Shown here: in pieces, positions 22,979 through 34,638 of the stretch
Layout: the number at the start of each line of letters is the position of its first letter
Numbering within the stretch: the stretch's first letter is position 1
DNA from: Polytrichum commune
Lineage: Eukaryota; Streptophyta; Polytrichopsida; Polytrichales; Polytrichaceae
Reading direction: 5' to 3'
NCBI GenBank assembly: GCA_950295325.1
Contig: OX485806.1
Coordinates: 21,950,001-22,014,000 of the forward strand
Length of the DNA stretch: 64,000 bases
Made by a program: the position numbers and the translations under genes
The notes under the pieces: model-generated
Database searches by the model: none
Told to the model about the DNA's origin: nothing
What the model saw: the letters and a program-made list of their open reading frames with translations, nothing else

Positions 22979-23364
22979 TTAAAGGATGAATAATGAGTGT
23001 TTACATAATGAAGTAGTTGGTTATCACTACATGTATTAAGGCTTCTTAATCGGACACCTATGTTTGAGTGGTATACATGGCGAGGCTTGTAGTTACGAAC
23101 ATACACGAAAATGGCACATGTCATAACGAGATTGGATTATGTGATCATAATACAAATATCAATAGATAATAGATAATTGGAAGGAGCTATGCAATCGTTT
23201 AAAAAGAAATAGAATCCTTTACTTTGATTTCTGGTGATTCATGCACCTTTAAATTTGATTATGTAACTATAAATGACAATTATTGTGGAGATATTTCCCA
23301 ATCCGATCCAACGGCCAAAATTGGTCGTGGAGTTGGAAGTGTTCACAATAAAGCTACATACCTT
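22979..23364 (+). mobile_element. TIR element family H, copy 4
   Basis: It carries ACACCTATGTTTGAGTGGTA, GGCTTGTAGTTACGAACA, a GAGATTGGATTATGTGATCA block and the right end CTACATACCTTA. Its length of about 385 bp is close to the best copy at 54.65 kb. The left end is degraded. Confidence 0.65.
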
Positions 23365-23626
23365 AAATTTGAATATAGGTAATTATGGATTTTTGATGAG
23401 TTCAGCAATAAGCAAGCAAATTTTGGAGTTTGTGAACACTTGTGCTTCAAGTGTTGTTATTTGTACTCACCATGTAGCCATTATGTACGTGATTATATAT
23501 TAAAACATTATGACATGATGTGCGCAAACATTTGGCATCACAATGGAGATATTAAAGTGGATATGCCACAACAATTTAGTCCATAACTATTATAAAAAAA
23601 ACTAGTTCTTATGATGATGGCGACCT

Positions 23627-23778
23627 GCATAACATTATTTAAAATCATAACAACGTTATGTAGGATTGACAGTTTTCCACATAATATTCTCTACATTTAT
23701 ATTGATATATGGTGAATATTCTATGGAATATTGTCAATCCCACATAACATTGTTATGGGCCTGAATAATGTTATGTCA
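23627..23778. mobile_element. Palindromic MITE family J, copy 1
   Basis: About 150 bp that is nearly one continuous inverted repeat. GCATAACATTATTT and AATAATGTTATGT lie at the ends. AACGTTATGTAGGATTGACA and TGTCAATCCCACATAACA lie inside, with AATATTC palindromes at the centre. A second copy is at 31,721-31,832. Confidence 0.75.
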
Positions 23779-25885
23779 ACCACTATATGATATCCAATTT
23801 ATTTGTAGTGTGACATTGTTAGCTAGCGCAATTGATTCCCACTCTTTATTGAGGGCCATTTGAATCATACCAAAGATGTAAAACACGATCGATTATACTA
23901 TATCATGTAAATTTATGATTCCAAATTTGACTAAACCCCAAGATCAACATCAAAGACCACAAATTAGTCTAGGTTGATCCAATCGGGATGAATGGGGCAA
24001 GTTTTAATTGGATCCTATTAACATTGGTAAGATTGATGGTTTTGGCTTTTCTTTTCTTTTCTTTGGGGGGAGGCAATCTTGTGGTGTGAGCATGGTCATT
24101 GGCAACTCACATAACATGGCAATATGCTATATAAACGAAACATGATATATGCAATAAAGATGGCATTCATGAATTGCACACTTGTGCACAATTCATAAAA
24201 TATATATATTTGTATATTAAGTGGCATCTTATTTCTACATGGCTCGGTGATACATGTGAATCTAAAGTTCATTTTGTGGAATGAATGAAAAGGGGAAAGA
24301 CCAAAAATGTAAATAATGATGTATCACTAAATAATGGTGTTTTGTGCATGAGAATTTATGCCATGGATGTGCTAAGTAGGTTGTGTGGGGGGATGATATT
24401 CCAAAGCGGAAAGATCATGGTACAAAACATGGACGAGATTTTTCTTATCTGGGTATAAAATGTAGAGAGATACAGTAATTGAGATGTTTATGCAAGTGAA
24501 AATATATATGATATTTTATAAATAGAAAATATAATGATATATAGTGATATAATGATATACATATACATATTACTATATATTACTAGAAAAAGAATGGATC
24601 ATGTGACCTTTCTAGTAATCGTGCTATATTGATTATCCCAATTGGTGTGTGTTATTATTCATAATTACAAGATTTAACGACATTTTATTTAGGAGTTTGA
24701 TTTTTATTAACAAAAGTTCAACATGTTGTTCAAACATTATAGAGCATAAATGACTTTGCTTTGTAAAAGATTACATTCTCATTGAATAGTTACATCACTG
24801 CGTAACTCATGATACTAACACGCAGTAAATGGGATCATCATTGTAGCAAATGCTACCAAATAATCTTATTGTATATATTTATTGTGTTTTTTGCCTCAAA
24901 ATTAACAATAGTAAAACAAAAACAATAAGTCACACTTTAAACAAAAAAAACAGCATAGTACGGTCTATCATAAAATACATACTTCAAAAGAGTTCTTATT
25001 CTTTTCAACAAGGACTTAATGTCTTGTTGTTTACATGAGCCCCCACAAATCCTACTTGAAATGAAAACGTAATTGAAAACATAAGTTTACACACAACCTT
25101 CTCTTTGTTCTATTCCTACTTCTAAATCAGTAGTGCACGGAGACTCATATTCAAACTAAGCTCCCAACATCCCATAACATTATTCTCAAATCATGGGTTG
25201 GGATATGCATGCCCTGCAAAACAAGGCAGGTCCTTTGAGTAATCTTATGAAGTATATTATAACATTAAATTTACTTATTTAGTTTTAACTTGTTCAACTT
25301 CATAATGCACATCAAAGATCCAGTTGAAATGAAAAACCACAAACCTATGGGGAGTGATTATACCTCAAGTTCTTTTATCTCGACAAGCATGATGGAATCC
25401 ACCTCGAAGGGCAAGACGTCTACATTGTTATGTGCAATTAGGTTGACTCTCCACCCATGCAAATTACCTCGGATAAAAATCATCTCACAAATTATTTATA
25501 ACTTTGTAGATCCATCCATATAGCAAGGACAATATAAAAAAATCATGTGTTTTGTTATTGCAGCATTAACTACTCAAAATAGTGTGGAATGTCAATATAT
25601 CAGCGTGGGATGACCTATTTGCACATATCAATGTACATTGTACATTGTTATGTGCAATGAGGTCAACCTTGCAAATAGGTTGATTCTTCAGTGTTCACTC
25701 GTGCAATGTACCTTGGGTCAAACCCCATATCACAAAAATGAAAAATTGGTTCATTCATTTGTACAACAACCATAATAAACAAATATTCTCGTATTCTTTT
25801 GTCGTGGTATTAATAAACATTAAAAATAGCAGTGCAAAATGTTGATAAATTGGTATAGGCCAACCTAATTGCACATGATATCAGT
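23779..25885. other. Unassigned AT-rich intergenic DNA
   Basis: I see no gene or known repeat. The sequence around 24,480-24,600 is dominated by ATATA. At 25,410-25,450 and 25,635-25,675 a short block (TACATTGTTATGTGCAAT) is repeated. Confidence 0.4.
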
Positions 25886-26223
25886 GACCACCCCACACAC
25901 GAGCCAAGGGTTGTGATCGTGTGCTTGTGAGACCCTTGATTGTCATCCAAAGGCCATACCATTGATATGGTTTACTGAGATTGGTGTTGGACCTACCTCT
26001 TGGAGGTGGGCCTCATGCAAGTTCCGACAGATCATGGAACATAATTTATAGTTTGCCATGTAAGAATTCATACACACTTTTCATCCATTCTAATCTCTTT
26101 GAGCCCTTAGGCCTTCACCCGTCTAGTGTGAAGAGAACTTGGACGGTCTCGGGCTTTTCGACCAATGAGAGATCTCAGAATGCAAAGGTCACAGGCCTTC
26201 AGCCTCGTGTGTGAAGTGGCCCC
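25886..26223 (+). mobile_element. TIR element family D, copy 3 (short)
   Basis: The ends are GACCACCCCACACACGAG and CTCGTGTGTGAAGTGGCCCC. Internal blocks TACCTCTTGGAGGTGG and TTCGACCAATGAGAG match copy 1. It lacks part of the interior, giving about 338 bp against 505 bp. Confidence 0.7.
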
Positions 26224-27863
26224 CAAAGTTGGCTGGTTTTTCCTTGTATATGGAATCAAATCGTTTGTTTTTACTCACATGGTAAGATCCTCACAATCAG
26301 TACTTTGCATAAAAAGTAGAGCTACTTACAAGTACTAATATTCCTCTTTGGAAGGGCGGTAAGCTAAGTTAAGTGGGCCTAATAAGAGGGATGTATAAGT
26401 TATTTGCACATGCCAAACGATGGCCTTCTTCAAGATTCCCTCCGTCCTCTAAGGTTTCTACTTCGAAGTTCGTACTAACTTAGCCTACTACTATGTAGGT
26501 AACAACCATGGTTTACAATAGGATGTGGGTAGAAAATTAACTCAACCGTGGACTCTTCTATGTTGCTTGAAATGTTGGTCAAATGGAGACCAACTTCCGT
26601 GTTCTCCGCTCCTCCAAATCCTTTGAGCTTCTACAACCTTGGTTGGATTCCTAACACCTACCAAGGATGAATAGCCATAACATGCTCGCTCTCTAGAGTT
26701 TCCTCGTTCATTCATCCCATTTAAAGTTCACTGGACTGTTTTGGGATCTTTGATCTTTCTTTAGAGGTTACTTCATCTCAAAACAACAATCATTTGATTT
26801 TATATTAATATTAACGTTTTCATCCTCCCCTTTCAGTAGGTGTTGTGAACATGCACCCTCACAACCTTTTACCAAAGCAAGCATTGCGGTAGAGAAAACC
26901 TTTTTCCAAACGGTTTGCACTCAGTTCCACTAACCTAAACTTTGGATAATGATTTGTGAACATCTTGTAGACCCGGCATTTTTTGGGCAACCCACTCCTT
27001 GATACGAAAAAATTATTACAAATCTGTGAATCACCTCCACATTCTTTAGGGTACAAATCTACTATAGGAAGCGCATAACACTACTCAACTCCTTGGTTAT
27101 GTCCCGTGAGACCATATATTGGTACAACAAAATGCTCCTTTAATTATGGGATCCCTTGTTTGCGAAGAGCACTTGTGTTGTGTACTATAAAGTTTTCAAC
27201 AAGCATCAAGCAATATACGGAAGGCTAAAGCCAATCCATGTGATATAAGGCCCGTTGGCCCACAATGACGTGTGGATGTAGGTCCAAAGAGATGATTGAG
27301 GGTTTACTGCCTGTGTCTCAATATGTGGGCCTTGTAAATGCCTACAAAGCATGTCGGTGCGTTTGGTTGGTAGTAAATTTATGGGGGAAGAATCAAGGGT
27401 TGTTTGTTTCCAAGCTTACGTTTGTTAAAGATAAGGTATGCTAAATATTTAATGACTTTGTTTTGTAGTGTTTGAATTTGTGGCATAGTGATGTGGAGAT
27501 CTTTAAGTTGGTTAATTATGGAATTGTGAACGGCACCTCTAATACCAACGGTAAGTGTGAGTAGAGTTGTGTTTGGACATCCACAGTTTTGAATAGCATG
27601 TAGTAGGGGGGCATATTTAATGCATTTGTTTTCGGCCGATTCAACGGAAAAGCAATCGTTACATTATGTGAATTCCATGAATTATATTGTATGTTGTGGG
27701 TTGGGTAGGAATGGAGGAGAAGAGTCTGAGAGGGTCTCCAAAGGTGGTGAGAAGGTTGGTAAAGGTATAAGTGTGAAGTTTATATATGATACATGTGAGG
27801 GTGATGGGTCTGTAATTTGTAACAAAGGTGTGGTCGTTTTTTTGGTATAATAGTTTTGTTTTA
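26224..27863. other. Unassigned intergenic DNA
   Basis: No gene is supported. A 65-residue minus-strand frame at 26,859-27,056 (contains CGGDSQICNNFF) has no domain I recognise. Confidence 0.4.
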
Positions 27864-29590
27864 CTATGTTTCGAAGAGTTGAGATGGATTATTTAGAATA
27901 GCATTGGTGAAAGAAAAGGACGAGCATATCCAATTAAGTGGGAAGATATTCAAGGATAAAGCCTTGAGCAATATGCCATGGGTAATGTCGTACTTCATAA
28001 CAACATGTTGGAGGGTGATATGGTTGATGAGAGCATAAGGGTTTTTGTCGTTGGAATGATAATTGTTGGGATTTATATATTTCCATGGAAATAGATGTGG
28101 GGTGGTCAGGATATTGTTGTATTGGTTGGTGAGGTAGTTGAACAAGACGGTTGTGGTGAAGGAGAAAGTTTTCTTATGTATGTGCTTAGGTTTAGTATGG
28201 AGAATGTAGCCGTGTTTGTTAATAACTTTGTGGCAAGTTTTAAATGTATGTGTGTTGATAATTTTGCAGGCTTTCATGAGTACATGTTTTGTGAAGGAGG
28301 CCAATATGGATTGCCAATTGGGAATATCCACGGGGCTAAGAGGAAGGTGTTTGGGAGGGAAAAGAGGGTTTATATTTTAAGGTATGTGTTCCATGTGGAT
28401 AGCGGGATATGTAGCAAGGTGAGGAGGGTTTTTTTTTAATAGTGAGGTGTTTTTTGTATTGGGTCTACCATAATTTTCTGAAAGTATGGGGAGGTAAGCG
28501 CTTTGTGAAGATACTATAAGGCTGAAGGGGGGGGGGCGGGGGGAGGGGACATGCTACATTGTGTGTGTGGATACTGTCACCAATGGATTCATTGTAGAGT
28601 TGAGTTGTGGGGGTTGGAGCTAAGAAACGATAAAGTGTAGTTTGAATTGTTTTGAAGGCTCTCAAATGATAAAGTGTGTCTTGAATTGTTGAAATTTGTG
28701 TGTTGGGATATGAAATGAGGTGTATGGGGAAGGTGGGGAGGGGGTAGTGGTGATTGGCTAGTTGAGGGAGGTGGGGAGAATCCATGGACATGGGTTGCAC
28801 ATGAGATTGCCTCAAATATAATGTAAGTGTGAATGTTTAGGGAAAAAGATGTGAGTTGGGTAAGAGAGGAGGGTGTATTGGTAGTTATAGAGTGTTGGAT
28901 GTAGGTATATAGGGATTGGATAAGGTCGTTACGGGGGTTGGAGAGTGGGCGGATTGGGTAGAATGTGGTGGAGTTAGCGGAGTAGGGTGAGACTACAAAG
29001 GGGGAGGGGAATATGGTAGTCATGCCTTCATTGCAAATTTGGGTAATAGGACTGATGATTTTTTTTTGAAGAGGATGGTTGGGGTGGGGTGATGTTGTGG
29101 GAGATTGCAATGTCCAGAGAGAAAGGGAAGAGGGGGTGTGGGTTGGAGGGGTTGTGATGGAGGATATAAATAGGAGACGAAGGTGGTTGTGATGTGAACA
29201 TAAAGAGTTTTGCATAAGATGGAGTTGGTGGTAAAGTAAGCGTGTTGCCTTTGTTTGAAGCTTGGTGAAAACCCTTTGTGAGAGTCCAAAGGGGTGTGGG
29301 GTTGAGCTCGATGTTTTCGTTGATTGTGAGGAGTGCGGCAACATATTGTTATACGTAATGGTGGGAGGAGGAAGGGTGGGTGTCATGGAGAATTTATAAT
29401 TAGAAGGAGAGAGAGAGGATAATTTGGCACAAATAGATACGTGGAAGGATTATGTAACCTAAGGATGGGTTGGTGAAAGGATTAGAATTTGGGAGTGTGT
29501 GAGGAGGAGGGGCGATGGACTTTGGAAACCGCTAGGAGGAATTGCATACTATAATAAATTGTGGTGGTATGGGTGAATAAAGTGGGAGGA

Positions 29591-29952
29591 TAGATAGATA
29601 GAAACTCCAGTCCCTTTTTAGCAAGGGGCCGACGTTAATAAAGTGTCCGTTCGTAATGCCAATGACCCGATGCCCACCAGACAAGGGGATATTGGGGCAA
29701 TACTACTCTCCCCTTTCGAGGATGGACACTACAGTGACACACTATACTAGTTCCTAGCTAGCCACTAGTGCCTTGAAGATACCGGACATGGTATCCCCCC
29801 AAAGGGTTTTGAGGTACCCATACAACAAGGTCCAAGGACCCCCCACCATAGTTGGGTGGACTAAGGTGGTGAGCACCACGCCGGCATGGGGAATAGAACC
29901 CACAACCTCCTCGTTGGGGGCCATGAGCCCTAATCACCAAGCCAAGGCCCGT
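29591..29952 (-). mobile_element. tRNA-derived SINE, copy 2
   Basis: Nearly identical to copy 1 along its whole length, with the same A-box-like and B-box-like head and the same core. The tail is a short (CTAT)n run instead of CTTT. GGGAGGA flanks both sides (29,584-29,590 and 29,952-29,958), which may be a short target-site duplication. The few differences between the copies suggest recent activity relative to the LINE that hosts it. Confidence 0.8.
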
Positions 29953-30005
29953 GGGAGGAAAATTATATTGGAAGAAGATGGAGGGAGAAATGATATATGG
30001 AAAGA

Positions 30006-30020
30006 GGGGGGGGGGGGGGG
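30006..30020 (+). repeat. G15 homopolymer run
   Basis: One of several long G runs on the plus strand in minus-strand LINE relics. Others are 13,816-13,833, 14,584-14,594 and about 28,527-28,535. Confidence 0.9.
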
Positions 30021-30783
30021 AGGGGGATTTGTACGTTATTTTTTATGTAATTCATAAGGGGGGGATACGGAGAGGGTGGGGGTGGGGGCTTTGGAAGTGG
30101 AATAAGGAGTGTAACACTTTTGTAAGGTAGGGATTGTGTGAAGGAAAGTGGGGGGTGATTAATGACATAGGTTAGGGTTGGAGAAGTTGAGTACAATGGG
30201 AACTAATTTGAGTGAATCTGAGGTTAATTAGTAATAACCCTATGGCAAGTGTATGGGATTTTTCTTGCAGACATTTGGGGTAGTAGCATATCTTGTGGTG
30301 CATGTAGTAAAAAAAAAAAACGACAGACCATTTTGTGTTTGTGTAAGAGGATGGGCGTTCGGGATTGAAAGGATTGTTGCTTAGTAGAGTGGGTATTGTT
30401 ACCGGAAAATCTATTATCTATGTAGATAAAGAGAAGAAAAATGATGAAGACACTGAGTATGGTGGGTGAGTTGAGATTGGATAAGAAAGTATCAATGTAT
30501 TGGATCATTGCAACATGACAATGAAGGAGAAACAAATTGATAGAATCAGATTGTGCAAAGAAGCCAAATGCAGGTTGAAGCAAGTCCAAAGAGTGAAAAC
30601 ATAAAATGTCTTGAATGTGGAAAAACATTGGTTGGTGTGAATGGTGGTGATATGTAAATTATATTGCCAAAAAAAACAAGAGATACAAAAAAGAATCAAG
30701 GTTACCCAAAAAAGAGCTCTTTGTAGAGTAAGCAAGTGTATCCATGCAGAGGTTGTCAAACATATGGATTATGCGAAGACAAG

Positions 30784-31689
30784 TCATGAAGTTGTGCATG
30801 TTGGACAAAATGAACGGGGATCATATTGGCCACTTGTGCAAATTTTCATGCAATTTGAGCAAAGAATTGTTCTAGAGTTGTATGCATGTGTTGGAGGCAA
30901 TTGGCGAGGTATGTGGAGTGTTCCTCGTATTGAAAGAGTATGACTTCGTAGTGTGGAGCTTTTGTTTGGTAGATTGTTGGAGTGGGAGTTCAATGTGGGT
31001 GATCATTGATCTTGGCTCCTTGTTGCAAGACTTTAACACAAAGTGTTGTCTTGAGGTTGTCCAAAGAGATTGAAGACCTCGAGGTGCAAAGGTGGTAGCT
31101 ATTGCCGCATATATGCATTGACTTTTGTTTGCACCAAGTCTTTGTGTTGTATAAGTTGGGTGGGTGCCGTCTTATAAAAAATCCGGAACTCGATGGAAGA
31201 AGGTATTTGGCATTGGCGGCTCCACAATGTGTAGGTGGGTATGTTTTCATAAACGATGTATGCGATTCTCTCGTGCTCTTTTGTGGTGTTGGCATTAGCT
31301 TGGCCAAAGGTGATAGAATTAACCTTGCGTAGATGGAAGAGTTCCTTAACATATACCAAAACATGTTCCTGATTGAATGTTGTGTTGACATCTTCCACGT
31401 AAATGATGAGAGCTAATTGTTTTGCCCTAGCATCAGTAACTATCTCTCCTAGGCATGGGGCCATAGGTACATTAATGGTGAGTTTTTCATTTTCAAAATA
31501 TGGAGCTTGTTTCAACAATTGATCTTTGGCTTGTTTTGAAATGATTTCAACAAAGGCATAATCTCTATCAATGTTGCATGTTTGTTGACATGACGAACTT
31601 CCAAGAGGGTGCCTCCTTTCTAGTTCATGGAAAAAATAGATGCACATGTGTTCATCCAAATACTTACATATTCGTTCTTTAAAAACCAA
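30784..31689 (-). pseudogene. LINE ORF1-like reading frame, damaged
   Basis: A 196-codon minus-strand frame (31,099-31,689) starts MVFKERICKYLDEHM and contains ALIIYVEDVNTTFNQEHVLV and SIEFRIFYKTAPTQL. This mixed alpha/beta composition is unlike its low-complexity surroundings. After a stop near 31,099, related sequence continues to 30,784. There it includes a four-cysteine motif, CSNCMKIC...FCPTC (30,796-30,861), like a nucleic-acid-binding zinc element. In many plant LINEs ORF1 carries an RNA-binding domain and a zinc knuckle and lies upstream of the endonuclease/RT frame. The order here fits that, but I do not recognise the fold with certainty. Confidence 0.45.
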
Positions 31690-31720
31690 TTAACTATAAT
31701 TAAAAAATTAAAACCCTTTA

Positions 31721-31832
31721 CCATAACAATGTTATGTGGGACGGACAATATCCCATGGAATATTCGCATATTCATCCCGAATGTTGGGAATTTTCCATGA
31801 AATATTGTCTATCCCACATAACATTGTTATGG
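31721..31832. mobile_element. Palindromic MITE family J, copy 2
   Basis: CCATAACAATGTTATGTGGG at the left and CCCACATAACATTGTTATGG at the right are exact inverted copies. Inside them ACAATATCCCATGGAATATT and AATATTGT continue the pairing. It lies just upstream of the ORF1-like frame. Confidence 0.8.
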
Positions 31833-33993
31833 ATGTGCATAATAATATGACAATCACATCCATTAGAAGATGTGAAATGTGTGACAAAATACTCATTCTT
31901 CAATCTTAAGTAAACCTTGGTAACCACTTGCCCATAACATGTCATCATCATCATCGCGAGAGCCTTCATGAGAACATGCTTTTGAGGCTCTCACAAGTGA
32001 GCATGATTTCTCCACAACCCCCTCACCTCCCATGCACAACTTAACTAGCCTCTCTTGTCTTGCATATGCATTCATTCAACTTCGACCACGTAGCGTAGCT
32101 TTAAAAAGGAAACGGAGAGGAAAGGGAGACTTGAACAAGAAAACGGTAGAACCGTGAGGCTCTGTCCTTTACTATGAAAGACTACAATATATAGTTGTCC
32201 ACTTTGCTCATGCCAATCCATGGTTATTCACTATACTAAACCTTTCTTGGATTTTGGGCACCTTCTTCTCAAATGCGGGTCAAGGATTGAAACTACTTTA
32301 TCACTCGAAATTTTTAAAATGAATAATCAAGAACTGCTGAAATAACTATAGTTAACTAGATTTCTTTCAATGCATTTTAGGGAGCAATTATATATATTTA
32401 TATATAGAGAGAGACCACATTAAATAAAGTGGACCAAAAATAACAAGAACAAGTAACGTCCAAGTGTGAACGCAAAGTGGTTAGGAAACTTGCTCTTGAA
32501 ACGAAGAAGTTGATGCATAGTCTCTGTCCTACAGACAGAGCCAATAAACCCACCAAATGGGAGGTTTTAATGAAGATGTCATCTTATCTCAAAATCTGCC
32601 CATCTTGTACATTTCGCAGGCGTAGAGCTAGGTAAGGGAAGACTATGGGAACCATAGATTTCAAAACATGACCATCACTTTTTTCCTATTCAACGAAGCA
32701 TCTCAATGTATAAATAAACATGGCATGGAATTTCGACCATGGATTGATTTCACGTAAACACGTGGCTCGCATTTCCAAATCTCTCGTCCATGAATAGGGT
32801 ATATTATTCTAAGTGAACATACATGGTCATATGATATCATATTGCGGCACTATTGTGCTTGAGCCTTTAGACTTAAAATGGTAACCCATAAGTCCAAATT
32901 TAATCGCAAGGAAAAACAACTTGTAACTTCCATAGGTTGTACCCGACCCGTTTCCCGTGTGCCTCTCTATATTTAACCCACATAAGCTCAAACTTTAGAC
33001 TAAGATTTAAGAAAGTATTGAATAGTCTATAACACCTATAAATAGGGTTATGGTTGGCGACAAATAAAACACGGTGTTAGTGATTGACTTGGCTTAGTCA
33101 ACCAATGCCAAATCCAATATTGTTGATTCTAACTACATATATATAGTGTTCGGAATGTCCCAACCAACGGGAAAAACACGACCATTCACTCACCTAACAC
33201 AATCCTTTGACATCATTGTAGCATGTTCTAGACTTCTTAGTACATGTAGAGGGTTGCTAAAACCAATACTTATAAACGCTTTCCAATTGCCACCAATCTA
33301 TGTGGTGTCGGTTCCAGGTGGGTTTAGAGTGGGTTGTCAATGCCTATTATAGTCATTTTATTCACAAAAGCCAAGGGGGTAGGTCCACAAAGCACAACAT
33401 GAGTCGATTATGGGCACAAAGGGGGTCGCTACCCAAGATGCAAGGTGATAATTTTGCAATTGAATCAAGTGGGATCAGGGAAGTGGCCATGTGGCTTTGC
33501 GCACCATTACTACCTGGGGTTTGATCTAGCTTGGGTCTAGAACCCACCTATGTTGTGTTGGTTCTAGGCAACGAAGGTGGGGGTTCTCATCATATGCAAG
33601 GTCACCATACACGGGGCATAGGGACCGGTTTAAAGAAGCTAGTGATCCTAACTTGAAATTTATCAAATATTCAATCGAGGTTGTAATTCATTCTTTCTTC
33701 ATACGATTGTTTAGCCCAAAGACAAATATATATAATATCAACCACGTAGCCATAAAGCATCCTCTATCTTATACGTATTTTTCCTTTGCAAGTGTATCTC
33801 TAGATGAAAAGACTTGAAAGGTTGCATATGAACATGGAGTTGCATTGGCCACAAGACACCTAGTAACTCGAGTCGTTTATGGGACATAATTGGTCTACTC
33901 ATGAATCACAAGTTGCTAAGTTCTACATAGATAGACAAACACAACGATGCTCTTGGGATCTTTTTCAACTCGGATAAACGACTTGGTATTGAA
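31833..33993. other. Unassigned intergenic DNA
   Basis: I see no gene. TATGTGGTGTCGGTTCCAGG (33,299) and TATGTTGTGTTGGTTCTAGG (33,550) are weak direct repeats 250 bp apart. Confidence 0.4.
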
Positions 33994-34184
33994 CGTAACC
34001 GGTTGGCCGCTTTGTTTCGCCGAGGTGGCACTACATGATTGGTTTTGAGCACACATGTTTGCAGACGATAACCTCGACATCCCAGCCGGTTATGATCATC
34101 TAGATTGGATATGTTGAAGAAGACGACATGTGACCCACTGTTTAGGTCACCTGCGCGGCTGAACAAAGCGGCCAACCGGTTACG
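33994..34184. repeat. Hairpin element with perfect 23-bp arms
   Basis: The segment 33,994-34,016 (CGTAACCGGTTGGCC...) is the exact reverse complement of 34,162-34,184 (...GGCCAACCGGTTACG), separated by 145 bp. A second small inverted pair follows directly: AATCGTTTTATTGG (34,191-34,204) and CCAATAAAACGATT (34,221-34,234). The ACCGGTTGG core is shared with dispersed repeat C. Confidence 0.8.
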
Positions 34185-34586
34185 TCCGGTAATCGTTTTA
34201 TTGGCACCGATAACTGGTTCCAATAAAACGATTACCTAATACATATTCTTTTGAACTTCTTTTGAGCAAACCATAATTTATTGAGAAATTTTATTGTTTT
34301 GGCTTCAAGTTAAGTTGCAATGGACAACACCGCCATGCACAAATTCTCAATGGGACCTCATGCACACCATGACTCGGTCACTAGTATGCATAGGAACCAC
34401 ATCATGATGGCCACATCATTAGTTCCACTCTTTGAAGCAACGGTTTGCTACGTCCTTTTTGGAATGGAGTACTTTTTTGGGAATATTTCTCAAGGTCTAC
34501 AACGTAATGATGCCTTGAAAAGTGGGTATGGGATTGTTATTTTATTTATGTATCCCCTTTCAAGTGAGAGCCAACCTCCCAACTTG

Positions 34587-34638
34587 TGAAAGAGTTTTTC
34601 TACCAACACAAGTGCTTTGTGGTAGAAAAACTCTTTCA
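34587..34638. repeat. Perfect 19-bp stem, 14-nt loop hairpin
   Basis: TGAAAGAGTTTTTCTACCA (34,587-34,605) is exactly complementary to TGGTAGAAAAACTCTTTCA (34,620-34,638). The compact shape is unlike the larger foldback elements in the window. No coding frame or terminator function is expected for it in a plant. Confidence 0.85.

Larger units (their letters stand above)
27864..30783 (-). mobile_element. Degenerate LINE body (minus strand), split by a SINE
   Basis: The whole stretch has the C- and A-rich minus-strand composition of the LINE family. It contains long but meaningless open frames, for example 28,589-29,386 (265 codons, rich in P, S, T and H) and 27,864-28,331. They carry no reverse-transcriptase motif that I can identify. 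I assign the region to a LINE because it follows an ORF1-like frame (30,784-31,689) on the same strand and shares the composition. The absence of stops is partly a side effect of the low G content of the sense strand. A SINE interrupts it at 29,591-29,952. Confidence 0.45.

Noticed and set aside
27864-28331. A 155-codon minus-strand frame as a separate gene
   Set aside because: It shares strand and composition with the LINE relic, and no motif supports a gene.
28589-29386. A 265-codon minus-strand open frame
   Set aside because: Its composition (mostly P, S, T, H, N) follows from the G-poor LINE sense strand, which rarely forms stops. There is no domain and it lies within a decayed LINE region.
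33299-33570. Possible second SINE family or tRNA-like sequence
   Set aside because: Short matches to B-box-like sequence exist, but there is no A box, defined end or second copy.
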